Source: Xanthobacter sp. YC-JY1 (GTDB lineage Bacteria > Pseudomonadota > Alphaproteobacteria > Rhizobiales > Xanthobacteraceae). Taken from it: DNA of 64,000 nucleotides. This document shows, in pieces, positions 41,715 through 49,162 of the stretch. Under the pieces are notes generated by a model. That model was not told the origin of the DNA, did no database searches, and worked only from the letters and a program-made list of their open reading frames with translations. The stretch is from contig NZ_CP032674.1 of NCBI RefSeq assembly GCF_021730305.1, forward strand, positions 791,001-855,000, read 5' to 3'. Position 1 is the first letter of the stretch; every line of letters starts with the position of its first letter. The translations under genes and the position numbers were made by a program.

Positions 41715-42514
41715 TTCATGAAGCGTGAGAAGCCGGCGACGCGCTCCATCAGCACCATCATCAGCACGGTGGCGATGATGATGACGCCACAGGCGGAGGC
41801 GGCCCGGCTGTCGAGCTGGTTCTGGATGATGTCCCACAGATAGATGGGCAGCACCTGAGTGCGGGCATCCTGGAGGAACAGCGACACCGGCACGTTGTCG
41901 AACGAGGCCATGAAGGCGATGAAGGCGCCGGACGCCACGCCCGGGCTGATGAGCGGCAGCGTCACCGTCCGGAAGGTGTGGAGGCGCGATGCGCCGAGGC
42001 TGCGCGAGGCGTCGAGCAAAGCCGGATCGAGCTGGGCGAGGCTGGCGAGCGTGGTGCGCAGCACGAAGGGCACGCACACCACGATATGGCCGATGGCGAG
42101 CGTGAGCGTCGAGGGCCGCATCCCCAGTATGGAGAACAGCATCAGCGCCGCGAAGCCGAACGCCAGCGCCGGCAGGATCAGCGGCGACAGGAACAGCGTC
42201 TCCAGCCCCCGCGCCACCGTCCCCTCGCTGCGGGCGATGCCGAGGGCGGCGGCCACGCCCAGCACGACGCAGGCGGACACGCTGATGACGGCCACCTTCA
42301 GGCTCACCCACAAGGCGGCCTGCAATTCGTTGGCGTCGATGAGCGCCGCATACCAGCGCAGCGAATAGCTGGCGGGCGGGAAGTGCAGCGCCTCCTCTCC
42401 GGTGAAGGAGAGGATGAGGATGACCAGTGTCGGCCCCGCCAGCACGATGACGGAGATGAGGGAGAGGAGGCCGAACACGGCGTTGAAGGAGAGGGTCTGC
42501 CAGTCGCGGAGCAT
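41711..42514 (-). CDS. ABC transporter permease, PotC-like
   Basis: A 267-residue inner-membrane protein with six helices. The ATPase-contact loop is LDASRSLGASRLHTFRTVTLPLISPGVASGAF, and the end has the PotC-like VLMMVLMERVAGFSRFMK. This class imports polyamines, putrescine or other small amino compounds. The operon link to uraDH suggests a purine- or ureide-type ligand here (inference). It is ten bases after the partner permease and overlaps uraDH. Confidence 0.9.
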   Translation of the reverse strand: MLRDWQTLSFNAVFGLLSLISVIVLAGPTLVILILSFTGEEALHFPPASYSLRWYAALIDANELQAALWVSLKVAVISVSACVVLGVAAALGIARSEGTVARGLETLFLSPLILPALAFGFAALMLFSILGMRPSTLTLAIGHIVVCVPFVLRTTLASLAQLDPALLDASRSLGASRLHTFRTVTLPLISPGVASGAFIAFMASFDNVPVSLFLQDARTQVLPIYLWDIIQNQLDSRAASACGVIIIATVLMMVLMERVAGFSRFMK

Positions 42515-42524
42515 GGCTTGTCTC

Positions 42525-43382
42525 CTAGCCGTAGAGCCGGGCCGCGCGGCTGCGCGAGAGCGCCACCAGCATGGCGACGATGAGCAGCACCGAGACCATG
42601 AAGATGACCGAGACGGCGGCGGCGAAGGGCCAGTTCTGCAGGTCCATGGCCTGCTGGAAGATCATCATGGGCATGAAGAGCAGCCGCGAGCCGCCGATGA
42701 GCGACTGGGTAACGAAGGCCGTCACGCAGGCGGTGTAGGTGAGGATGGTGCCGGCGATGATGCCGGGCAGCGACAGGGGCAGCGTGACCTTGAAGAAGGT
42801 GCGCCAGGCTCCCGCCCCCAGCGCCCGCGAGGCGCTTTCCAGATTGGGATCGATGCGCTGGAGCGTGGTGATGAGGGGCAGCACCATGAGTGGCATCTGC
42901 ACCTGCGCCAGTACGATGACGACGCCGGTCTCGCTGAACAGCAGCTTGAGCGGCTGGGCGGAAAGGCCGAGGGCGAGGATCGTCTCGTTGACGATGCCGT
43001 GGCGGCCGAGAATGACGATCCACGCGAAGGTGCGCACCACCACGCTGGTGACGATGGGCAGCACCACGAGGAAGATGAGCACCGCCTGCCAGCGGGCCGA
43101 AACCTTCGTGCACAGCCACGCCAGCGGATAGCCGAACAGCAGGCACAGGAGCGTCGCCTTCGCCCCCACCAGCAGGGTGTCGCGCAGTACGGCGAGGTTG
43201 AGCCCGTCGGAGAGGAAGGCGGCATACTGGCCGAGGCCCAGCGTGCCGGTCATCTGCCGCTCGGTCTCGAAGCTGATGGCGACGAGCAGGCCGAGCGGCG
43301 CGATGAAGAACAGCGCGAAGAAGGCCGCAAGCGGCAGCGCGAGCGCCCAGTCCCTGGGTTTTGGATCGAGGGCGCCCGCCAT
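42525..43382 (-). CDS. ABC transporter permease, PotB-like
   Basis: A 285-residue inner-membrane protein with six helices. It begins PKPRDWALALPLAAFFALFFIAPLGLLVAISF, and its contact loop is LESASRALGAGAWRTFFKVTLPLSLPGIIAG. ATG at 43382 is taken; a GTG two codons earlier (43388) would overlap the receptor stop. It forms the membrane channel with the PotC-like partner. Confidence 0.9.
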   Translation of the reverse strand: MAGALDPKPRDWALALPLAAFFALFFIAPLGLLVAISFETERQMTGTLGLGQYAAFLSDGLNLAVLRDTLLVGAKATLLCLLFGYPLAWLCTKVSARWQAVLIFLVVLPIVTSVVVRTFAWIVILGRHGIVNETILALGLSAQPLKLLFSETGVVIVLAQVQMPLMVLPLITTLQRIDPNLESASRALGAGAWRTFFKVTLPLSLPGIIAGTILTYTACVTAFVTQSLIGGSRLLFMPMMIFQQAMDLQNWPFAAAVSVIFMVSVLLIVAMLVALSRSRAARLYG

Positions 43383-43384
43383 GG

Positions 43385-44431
43385 TCACACCCGGATGTCG
43401 CGGTTGAACTGCTGGGTCCAGGCGGCGCGGTTCTGGTTCACCTTGGCCCAGTCGAAGAACACCATCTTGTCGAGGTCGGCGGGGGTCTTGGCGATCTTTT
43501 CCGCCACCAGCCCGGCATAGGGCACCTTGCTGGAGGTGGGGATCACGTTCCACGGCGACTTCTGCATCTCGCTCTGCACGTCCGGCGAGATCTGGCTGTC
43601 CACATAGGCATAGGCCAGCTCCGGCTTCAGCGCGCCGGCGACGATGTGCATGGTGGTCTTCCAGGCCGGGGTGCCGGTATCGACGCGGACGAACTCGATG
43701 GGCACGCCCTTGGCCTTGAGCTCCTCGGCGAAGTTGAAGTTCTGCACGCCGATGTCGATCTCGCCCTGCTGGAACAGCGCGCCGTGGGCGCCGAAATTGG
43801 CGGAGACGGCGGCGAGGTTCGGCAGCAGCGTCTTCAGCTTCTTGAAGCCCGGCTCCATGTTCGCCTCGGTGCCGCCGGCCAGCCGGTTGATGTCGAGCAG
43901 GAAGGCGAGGCCGAGGGTGGAGGCGAGCGAGGTGATGCCCACCCGGCCCTTGTATTCCGGCTTCCAGAGGTCATCCCAGGAGGTCGGCGGGGTCTTCACG
44001 GTCTTCGGATTGTAGGCGATGCCGATGGCCTGCATGGTGATGGCCGGGCCATAGGCGCCCTGGAACTTGGGGTTCAGCGCCGCGAAGTTCGGCGACTTGG
44101 CCGGGTCGTACTTGGCGATGAGGCCGGCATCGATGGCTTCCAGCGCCGGGCCCTCGTCCAGCATGGCCACGTCGAAGGGCGGCTGGTTGCCCTTGGCGGC
44201 GGTGAGCTTGGCGATCTGCTCGGTGGCCAGCATGGGCGACTGCACCACGCTCGCCCCGGTGCGCTTGACGAAATAGGGCGCGAGGATCTGCTTCTGCACA
44301 TTGGCCCAGGTGCCGCCGAAGGTGGCGGCCACCAGCTCGTCCGCGGCGAAGGCGCCGCGCGGGGCAAAGGCGAGGCCAGCGGCCGCCGTCGCGGAGGCGA
44401 GGAAGGCTCGCCGGGACATCTCGAACGTCAT
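43385..44431 (-). CDS. ABC transporter substrate-binding protein, PotD-like, Tat-exported
   Basis: A 348-residue periplasmic receptor of the PotD/PotF fold. It has a twin-arginine signal (MSRRAFLASATAAAGLAFAPRGAFA). The mature part has LVAATFGGTWANVQKQILAPYFVKRTGASVV and WDDLWKPEYKGRVGITSLASTLGLAFLL. ATG at 44431 has AAGGGG nine bases upstream; it is two bases after the ATPase stop. The ligand is unknown; context suggests a purine breakdown product. Confidence 0.9.
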   Translation of the reverse strand: MTFEMSRRAFLASATAAAGLAFAPRGAFAADELVAATFGGTWANVQKQILAPYFVKRTGASVVQSPMLATEQIAKLTAAKGNQPPFDVAMLDEGPALEAIDAGLIAKYDPAKSPNFAALNPKFQGAYGPAITMQAIGIAYNPKTVKTPPTSWDDLWKPEYKGRVGITSLASTLGLAFLLDINRLAGGTEANMEPGFKKLKTLLPNLAAVSANFGAHGALFQQGEIDIGVQNFNFAEELKAKGVPIEFVRVDTGTPAWKTTMHIVAGALKPELAYAYVDSQISPDVQSEMQKSPWNVIPTSSKVPYAGLVAEKIAKTPADLDKMVFFDWAKVNQNRAAWTQQFNRDIRV

Positions 44432-44433
44432 GC

Positions 44434-45540
44434 TCAATTCCCCTTCTTGTGGGTGTCGCCCGAATGGTCCGGGAACAGGCCGGTGATGCGGTTCGGCTTG
44501 AGGTGGAGGAAGACCGGTCCGGCCAGCGGGGCATCCGCCTCGCGCTCCTGCACCACCTTCACCGACGAGCCGTCGATGAGCGTCACCTCGTAGATGAGGG
44601 CGGGGCCGATGGGCATGACGGCGGTGATCTCGGCGCCGATGGCTCCCGCGCCGCCGGTGGCGCTCACGCGCATCCCCTCGGGGCGCACCGCGACGAGAAC
44701 CGCCGCGCCCACGGACAGGGTTGTCTCCCGTCCGGTCTCGATGACCATGCCGTCGGCCAGCCGCACCGCCGCGCCCGAGGCCGAGATGCCGGCCACCGTG
44801 GCCCTGAGCAGGTTGGCGGTGCCGACGAAGGTGTTCACGAACAGGGAGGCCGGCCGGTCGTAGATGTCCGAGGGCGGGGCGAACTGCTCGAGGTTGCCGC
44901 GCGAGAGCACGGCGATGCGGTCGGACATGCCGAGCGCTTCCTCCTGGTCGTGGGTCACCATCACCGTGGTGATGCCCGACTGGCGCTGGAGGCGCTTGAT
45001 CTCGATCTGCATGTCCAGGCGCAGATTCTTGTCGAGGGCGCTGAACGGCTCGTCCAGCAGGAGAATGCGCGGGCGGATGGCGAGGCAGCGGGCGAGCGCG
45101 ACGCGCTGCTGCTGGCCGCCGGAGAGTTCGCGCGGGAGGCGGTCGCGGAAGGCGGCCATCTGCACCACGTCCAGCATCTCGGAGACCACCGCATCGGTCT
45201 CCGCCTTCGGCCGGCCGGCGGCGATGGGACCATAGGCGATGTTCTGCGCCACGCTCATATGCGGGAACAGGGCATAGTTCTGGAACACGATGCCGATGCG
45301 CCGCCGGTTGGTGGGCAGGTGGGAGATGGAGGCGCCATCCACCAGCACGTCGCCGGATGTCTGGCGCAGGAAGCCGGCGATGATCTTGAGCAGTGTGGTC
45401 TTGCCGCAGCCCGACGGGCCGAGCAGCGAGACGAGTTCGCCGGGGCGGATGTCGAGATCGATGGCATTCGCGGCCACCACCTGCCCGAACGCGTGGGAAA
45501 TGCCCCTCAGCGTCAGCGCGTGCCCGGCGGACTGGCTCAT
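44434..45540 (-). CDS. ABC transporter ATP-binding protein, PotA-like
   Basis: A 368-residue ATPase with a C-terminal TOBE domain (about 285-360). Walker A is GPSGCGKTT, Q-loop FQNYALFPHMSV, signature LSGGQQQRVALARCLA, Walker B ILLLDEPFSALD and His in MVTHDQEEAL. It is the first gene of the seven-gene operon and is divergent from the LysR gene. ATG at 45540 has GAGG upstream. Confidence 0.92.
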   Translation of the reverse strand: MSQSAGHALTLRGISHAFGQVVAANAIDLDIRPGELVSLLGPSGCGKTTLLKIIAGFLRQTSGDVLVDGASISHLPTNRRRIGIVFQNYALFPHMSVAQNIAYGPIAAGRPKAETDAVVSEMLDVVQMAAFRDRLPRELSGGQQQRVALARCLAIRPRILLLDEPFSALDKNLRLDMQIEIKRLQRQSGITTVMVTHDQEEALGMSDRIAVLSRGNLEQFAPPSDIYDRPASLFVNTFVGTANLLRATVAGISASGAAVRLADGMVIETGRETTLSVGAAVLVAVRPEGMRVSATGGAGAIGAEITAVMPIGPALIYEVTLIDGSSVKVVQEREADAPLAGPVFLHLKPNRITGLFPDHSGDTHKKGN

Positions 45541-45645
45541 GGTGAAAGCCTCAAAGGTGCATTCGGATCGGGACGCCCCATCGCCCGCGACGCCAGGAGT
45601 GTCGCCGTGCGGGGCATTGCCGTCCATCGCAGATTTGATACTTTT

Positions 45646-45666
45646 CCATACGCAAAATGCGTATGG
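45646..45666. promoter_or_regulatory. Perfect 9-bp dyad at the LysR start, candidate operator
   Basis: CCATACGCA, AAA, TGCGTATGG: two exact nine-base arms, 105 bases from the ABC operon start and touching the LysR ribosome-binding site (GGAGG at 45665). LysR proteins usually bind such dyads between their gene and a divergent target and repress themselves. An ATG at 45657 lies inside the dyad. Confidence 0.6.
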
Positions 45667-45674
45667 AGGCGACG

Positions 45675-46622
45675 GTGCCGGCATCCCTTGTTCCCGCGGC
45701 CCTGCGCTATGCCGAGCAGGTGGCGCGCTCCGGCTCCATCCAGCGCGCGGCCAAGGACCTGAACGTCGCCGCCTCCGCCATCAACCGGCAGGTGCTGCAA
45801 CTGGAGGAGACGCTGGGCGTGCCCCTGTTCGAGCGGGTGGCGAAGGGCATGCGCCTCACCCCCGCCGGGGACGCCCTCGTCACCCTCGCACGCCGCTGGA
45901 TGGCGGACGAGCGGCGCACCGCCGCCGAGCTGCGCCAGCTTCAGGGGGTGAATCAGGGCCATGTGCGGGTGGTGGCCATGGACAGCCACGTCAACGGCAT
46001 CCTGCCCGCGCTGATCGCCGACCTCGACGCCCGCCACCCGCGCATCTCGCTGGACGTGGAGGTGGCGAGTACGGACGCCGCCGTCGCCGCCCTGCTGGCC
46101 GGGGACGCCGACATCGCTGCCATCTTCAATCTCTCGCCCCGGCGCGACATCCATGTGCTGTGGTCGGCGGAGCTGCCCTTCGGCTGCGTCATCGCGCCGG
46201 ATCATCCTCTGGCGAGCCGCGGCTCCATCAGCCTGCAGGAGGTGGTGGCCCATCCCATCGTGCTGCAGAGCCGCGCCTTGATGATCCGCCGCTATCTGGA
46301 GGCGCGGCACGGCTGGCTGTTCACGCAGGAGCGCAAGACGGTGGAGACCAATTCGCTCCAGCTGGTGAAGATCCTCGCCCGCGAGAAGGGCTATGTGGCC
46401 TTCACCTCGGAGCTCGACGCCGCCCCCGAGCTGATCGCCGGCACGCTGGTGTTCCGCCCGGTGCGCGACAAGGGCGCCGAGCCGCAGATGGTGGCCATCG
46501 CCATGGACGGGCGAAAGCCCCTGACACGGGTGGGACGCATCGTGGCCGAGGCGCTGGAGGGGTTGATCGGCACCACCATCGCCGATGTGCGTCGCGCCGA
46601 GGGCCGCGAGCCCGCGCAATGA
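45675..46622 (+). CDS. LysR family regulator of the ureide/ABC operon
   Basis: A 315-residue regulator. The winged helix-turn-helix is at the N terminus (LRYAEQVARSGSIQRAAKDLNVAASAINRQVLQLEETLGVPLFERVAKGMRLT). The effector domain covers residues 90-300. I prefer the GTG at 45675, because GGAGG ends five bases before it and LysR proteins start just before this helix; ATGs at 45657 and 45663 would start inside the dyad without a ribosome-binding site. It is divergent from the PotA-like gene and likely senses an intermediate of the pathway. Confidence 0.9.
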   Translation: MPASLVPAALRYAEQVARSGSIQRAAKDLNVAASAINRQVLQLEETLGVPLFERVAKGMRLTPAGDALVTLARRWMADERRTAAELRQLQGVNQGHVRVVAMDSHVNGILPALIADLDARHPRISLDVEVASTDAAVAALLAGDADIAAIFNLSPRRDIHVLWSAELPFGCVIAPDHPLASRGSISLQEVVAHPIVLQSRALMIRRYLEARHGWLFTQERKTVETNSLQLVKILAREKGYVAFTSELDAAPELIAGTLVFRPVRDKGAEPQMVAIAMDGRKPLTRVGRIVAEALEGLIGTTIADVRRAEGREPAQ

Positions 46623-46772
46623 CGCTGCGGCATGCCGCCGGCCTTGCGGCTTCCATCTCGGGCGTGGCCGTGACGCCATGAAGCAGGTGGCGGCCGGGAG
46701 GTGATATCCTATTCTTCATGACGGTTGACGGGACGGGCAAGCGGCCGGTCATCGGTGTCAGGCGGGGCCAAC

Positions 46773-47759
46773 GTGACACATGAGAGCGCGGCGGAGGCAG
46801 GCATCGCCTCGCAATCCCGCTGGATCCTTCCCAACGGGTGCGACGGACTGCAACTGCCGCCCGAAGACCGCGATCTGCCGCCGGATGTGGCCGACGTCCG
46901 GTATCCGCAGTACTTCCTGCGCCCCGGCCTTGAGGTCTACACCTTCGCCGCGAAGGTCCGATCGCCGGTGGCGCTCACCTATGAGGTGCTGTCGGGCGAG
47001 CCCTATCTCTGGCTGGCGATGAATTTCTCCGGCCGGAACCAGTATCTCCACCAGACCGGGCTCGATGGCCCCGTGCTCCCCCACAGCAGCCATTGTGCGC
47101 TCCTGCGGGATCCCCTGACCACCTTCGACTATACGGCGGGCGAGCACAGGACGGCGGGAATGGCCGTGACGCCGGCGCGGCTGCGCGAGATGCTGCAGGG
47201 GCAGCGCCTGTGCGGCGCCATCGACGGGTTCCTGGAGGGTTCTTTCGACCCCGCCGTGCTCTCGCCCCGCCCCTCGGCGGCGCTGCGGACCATCGCCGAG
47301 CAGATGGGCAGCCATCCCTACCAAGGCGCGATGGAGGCCGTGTATCTGGAAGGCAAGGCCTTCGAGATGCTGGCCGAGATGCTGCGCATGGTCTTCGACG
47401 AGGGGGGACGCGCGCATGGCGGCGTGGCGCGCGGCCAGGCGCATGCCGCACGCGACCTCATGCTGGCGGACATCGCGCATCCGCCCCGGATCGAGGATGT
47501 GGCCCTCGCCGTCGGCCTGTCGCAGCGTCGGCTCAACGAGGTGTTCCGCGAGGTGTTCGAGGCCTCGCCGCTGCAATGCATGGTGCGCTGGCGCCTTGAT
47601 CTGGCGCGGCAGTTGCTGGCCTCGGGCGAGCTGAGCGTGAAGCAGGTGGCCCACCGGCTGGGCTACGCCCATGTGAGCAACTTCTCCCTCGCCTTCACCC
47701 GCCGCTTCGGCCATCCGCCCTCGGGGGAGCGGGACATGGGGCGGTCCGCCCGCCGCTGA
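46773..47759 (+). CDS. AraC family regulator
   Basis: A 328-residue regulator. The C-terminal 100 residues hold two helix-turn-helix units (RIEDVALAVGLSQRRLNEVFREVFEASPLQCMVRWRLDLARQLL and SVKQVAHRLGYAHVSNFSLAFTRRFGHPPS). The N-terminal 220 residues are a ligand or oligomer domain I do not recognise in detail; it resembles those of PchR-like siderophore regulators only loosely. GTG at 46773 is chosen as start (GGCGGGG upstream); a TTG at 46725 is possible. It precedes the acylase gene in the same direction by 161 bases. Confidence 0.85.
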   Translation: MTHESAAEAGIASQSRWILPNGCDGLQLPPEDRDLPPDVADVRYPQYFLRPGLEVYTFAAKVRSPVALTYEVLSGEPYLWLAMNFSGRNQYLHQTGLDGPVLPHSSHCALLRDPLTTFDYTAGEHRTAGMAVTPARLREMLQGQRLCGAIDGFLEGSFDPAVLSPRPSAALRTIAEQMGSHPYQGAMEAVYLEGKAFEMLAEMLRMVFDEGGRAHGGVARGQAHAARDLMLADIAHPPRIEDVALAVGLSQRRLNEVFREVFEASPLQCMVRWRLDLARQLLASGELSVKQVAHRLGYAHVSNFSLAFTRRFGHPPSGERDMGRSARR

Positions 47760-47920
47760 TCCTCATATCCCTTCGGCATTTCCGCATATGCCAATCGGGT
47801 GGAGGGCGCCCCCCTCATCCCATAAATTGCGGCGGCGCCACCATCGGCCGGTCCAGCGTTGATTCAGGTCACGGATACTCCGGCACTTCTCGCGAATATT
47901 GCAGGCATTGGAGGGGGCAT

Positions 47921-48976
47921 ATGAAACTCAAAGTCATGCTTTTGGGCGCAGCCGCCGTCACCGCGGGGCTCGTTGCCTGCCTCGATACCAGCCATGTCGC
48001 CATGGCGTGCAGCCTCATCCTGTGGAACACCAACGGTCAGGCGGTGGTGTCGGGGCGCACCATGGACCTCTACATCGACGACAAGCCGCGCCTCGTCTAT
48101 TTGCCGCGCGGCATCGCCCGCCGCGGCGTTCCCGACGCCAATGCGGCGACCTGGACGTCGAAATACGCCAGCGCGGTCCTGACCGGGCTGGACACGGCCA
48201 CCAGCGACGGCATCAACGAAGCCGGCCTCAGCGCGCATCTGCTCTATCTGCACGGGGCCGAGCACGAGCCCGTGGACCAGCGGCCCGGTGTCTCCAACCT
48301 GCTGTGGCCCCAGTTCGTGCTGGACAATTTCAGCAGCGTTTCCGAGGCCCTGGAAGGGCTGAAGAAGGTGCGCGTCGTCTCGACGGTGGCGCATGGGCGC
48401 GAATGGCCGCTGCACCTCGCCATCGAGGATGCGTCGGGCGACAGCGCCGTGCTGGAGTTTGTCGGCGGCAAGCTGGAGATCCATCACGGCAAGGACGTGA
48501 CCGTGATGACCAACGAGCCGCCCCTCGACGAGCAGCTCGCCAACCTCAAGCGCTACAAGCTGTTCGGCGGCACCCTCGCGATGCCCGGCGACATCGACCC
48601 CATGAGCCGCTTCGTGCGGGCCTCGTCCTACCTCAAGACCCTACCCAAGCCGGCCGGGACCGAGGAAGCGCTGGGTCACCTCACCGGCGTGGTGCGCACG
48701 GTGGCCGTGCCGTTCGGCGCGGTGGACACATCTGGGGGTGAATCCGCGGACGCCTGGCCGACCCGCTGGGCGACGCTGAGCGATCACACTCACAAGGTCT
48801 ATTATGTGATGCCGGTCAACAGCCCGAACGTGTTCTGGGTGGACCTCGCCAAGTTCAAGCCGGAGTCCCGGGAAATCCTCGCCGTGGACCCCTATGCCGC
48901 CGGGCTGAGCGGCGACATCTCCGGCAGCCTCAAGAGCTTCGGTTCCATCGACAAGGCCTTTCCGCAGGGTTACTGA
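47921..48976 (+). CDS. Exported penicillin V acylase-like Ntn hydrolase (choloylglycine hydrolase family)
   Basis: A 351-residue amidase of the linear amide C-N hydrolase family. Members cleave penicillin V, bile salts or N-acyl homoserine lactones. The sequence VAMACSLILWNTNGQAVVSGRTMDLY shows the catalytic Cys (residue 30) just after AMA. Cleavage of the signal peptide at AMA would directly expose it as the N-terminal nucleophile. Also visible are the conserved Asp in MDLY and Asn in MTNEPP. A Leu-Val-Ala-Cys at 17-20 looks like a lipobox, but lipid attachment there would hide the active Cys. Periplasmic location is therefore likely. Substrate unknown. Confidence 0.88.
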   Translation: MKLKVMLLGAAAVTAGLVACLDTSHVAMACSLILWNTNGQAVVSGRTMDLYIDDKPRLVYLPRGIARRGVPDANAATWTSKYASAVLTGLDTATSDGINEAGLSAHLLYLHGAEHEPVDQRPGVSNLLWPQFVLDNFSSVSEALEGLKKVRVVSTVAHGREWPLHLAIEDASGDSAVLEFVGGKLEIHHGKDVTVMTNEPPLDEQLANLKRYKLFGGTLAMPGDIDPMSRFVRASSYLKTLPKPAGTEEALGHLTGVVRTVAVPFGAVDTSGGESADAWPTRWATLSDHTHKVYYVMPVNSPNVFWVDLAKFKPESREILAVDPYAAGLSGDISGSLKSFGSIDKAFPQGY

Positions 48977-48999
48977 CATCGCTGGGCGCTGCTTGGCTG

Positions 49000-49033
49000 G
49001 CCGTCCCGCACCCCTGGCGGAATGCGGGACGGC
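49000..49033. repeat. 11-bp inverted repeat after the acylase gene
   Basis: GCCGTCCCGCA and its exact complement enclose 12 bases, 24 bases after the acylase stop. It lacks a T-tract and may be part of a Rho-dependent end or 3' protecting hairpin. Confidence 0.5.
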
Positions 49034-49059
49034 TGACCGCGAAAGGCAGGCTCCGGTTG

Positions 49060-49080
49060 CTTTCGGCGCGCCGAAAGTTT
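49060..49080 (+). terminator. Possible weak terminator before the AsmA gene
   Basis: The 18-base perfect palindrome CTTTCGGCG-CGCCGAAAG is followed by TTT. The stem is short and the T-run only three long, so it would be weak. It lies between the acylase and AsmA genes. Confidence 0.4.
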
Positions 49081-49162
49081 CAGGTGTCGCGCCTTTCGCC
49101 TGTCCCATTCGGGCCGGGGAGGGCGGCGGCGCTGCTGTCGTTGAGGCAAGGCGGAGGGTGTC

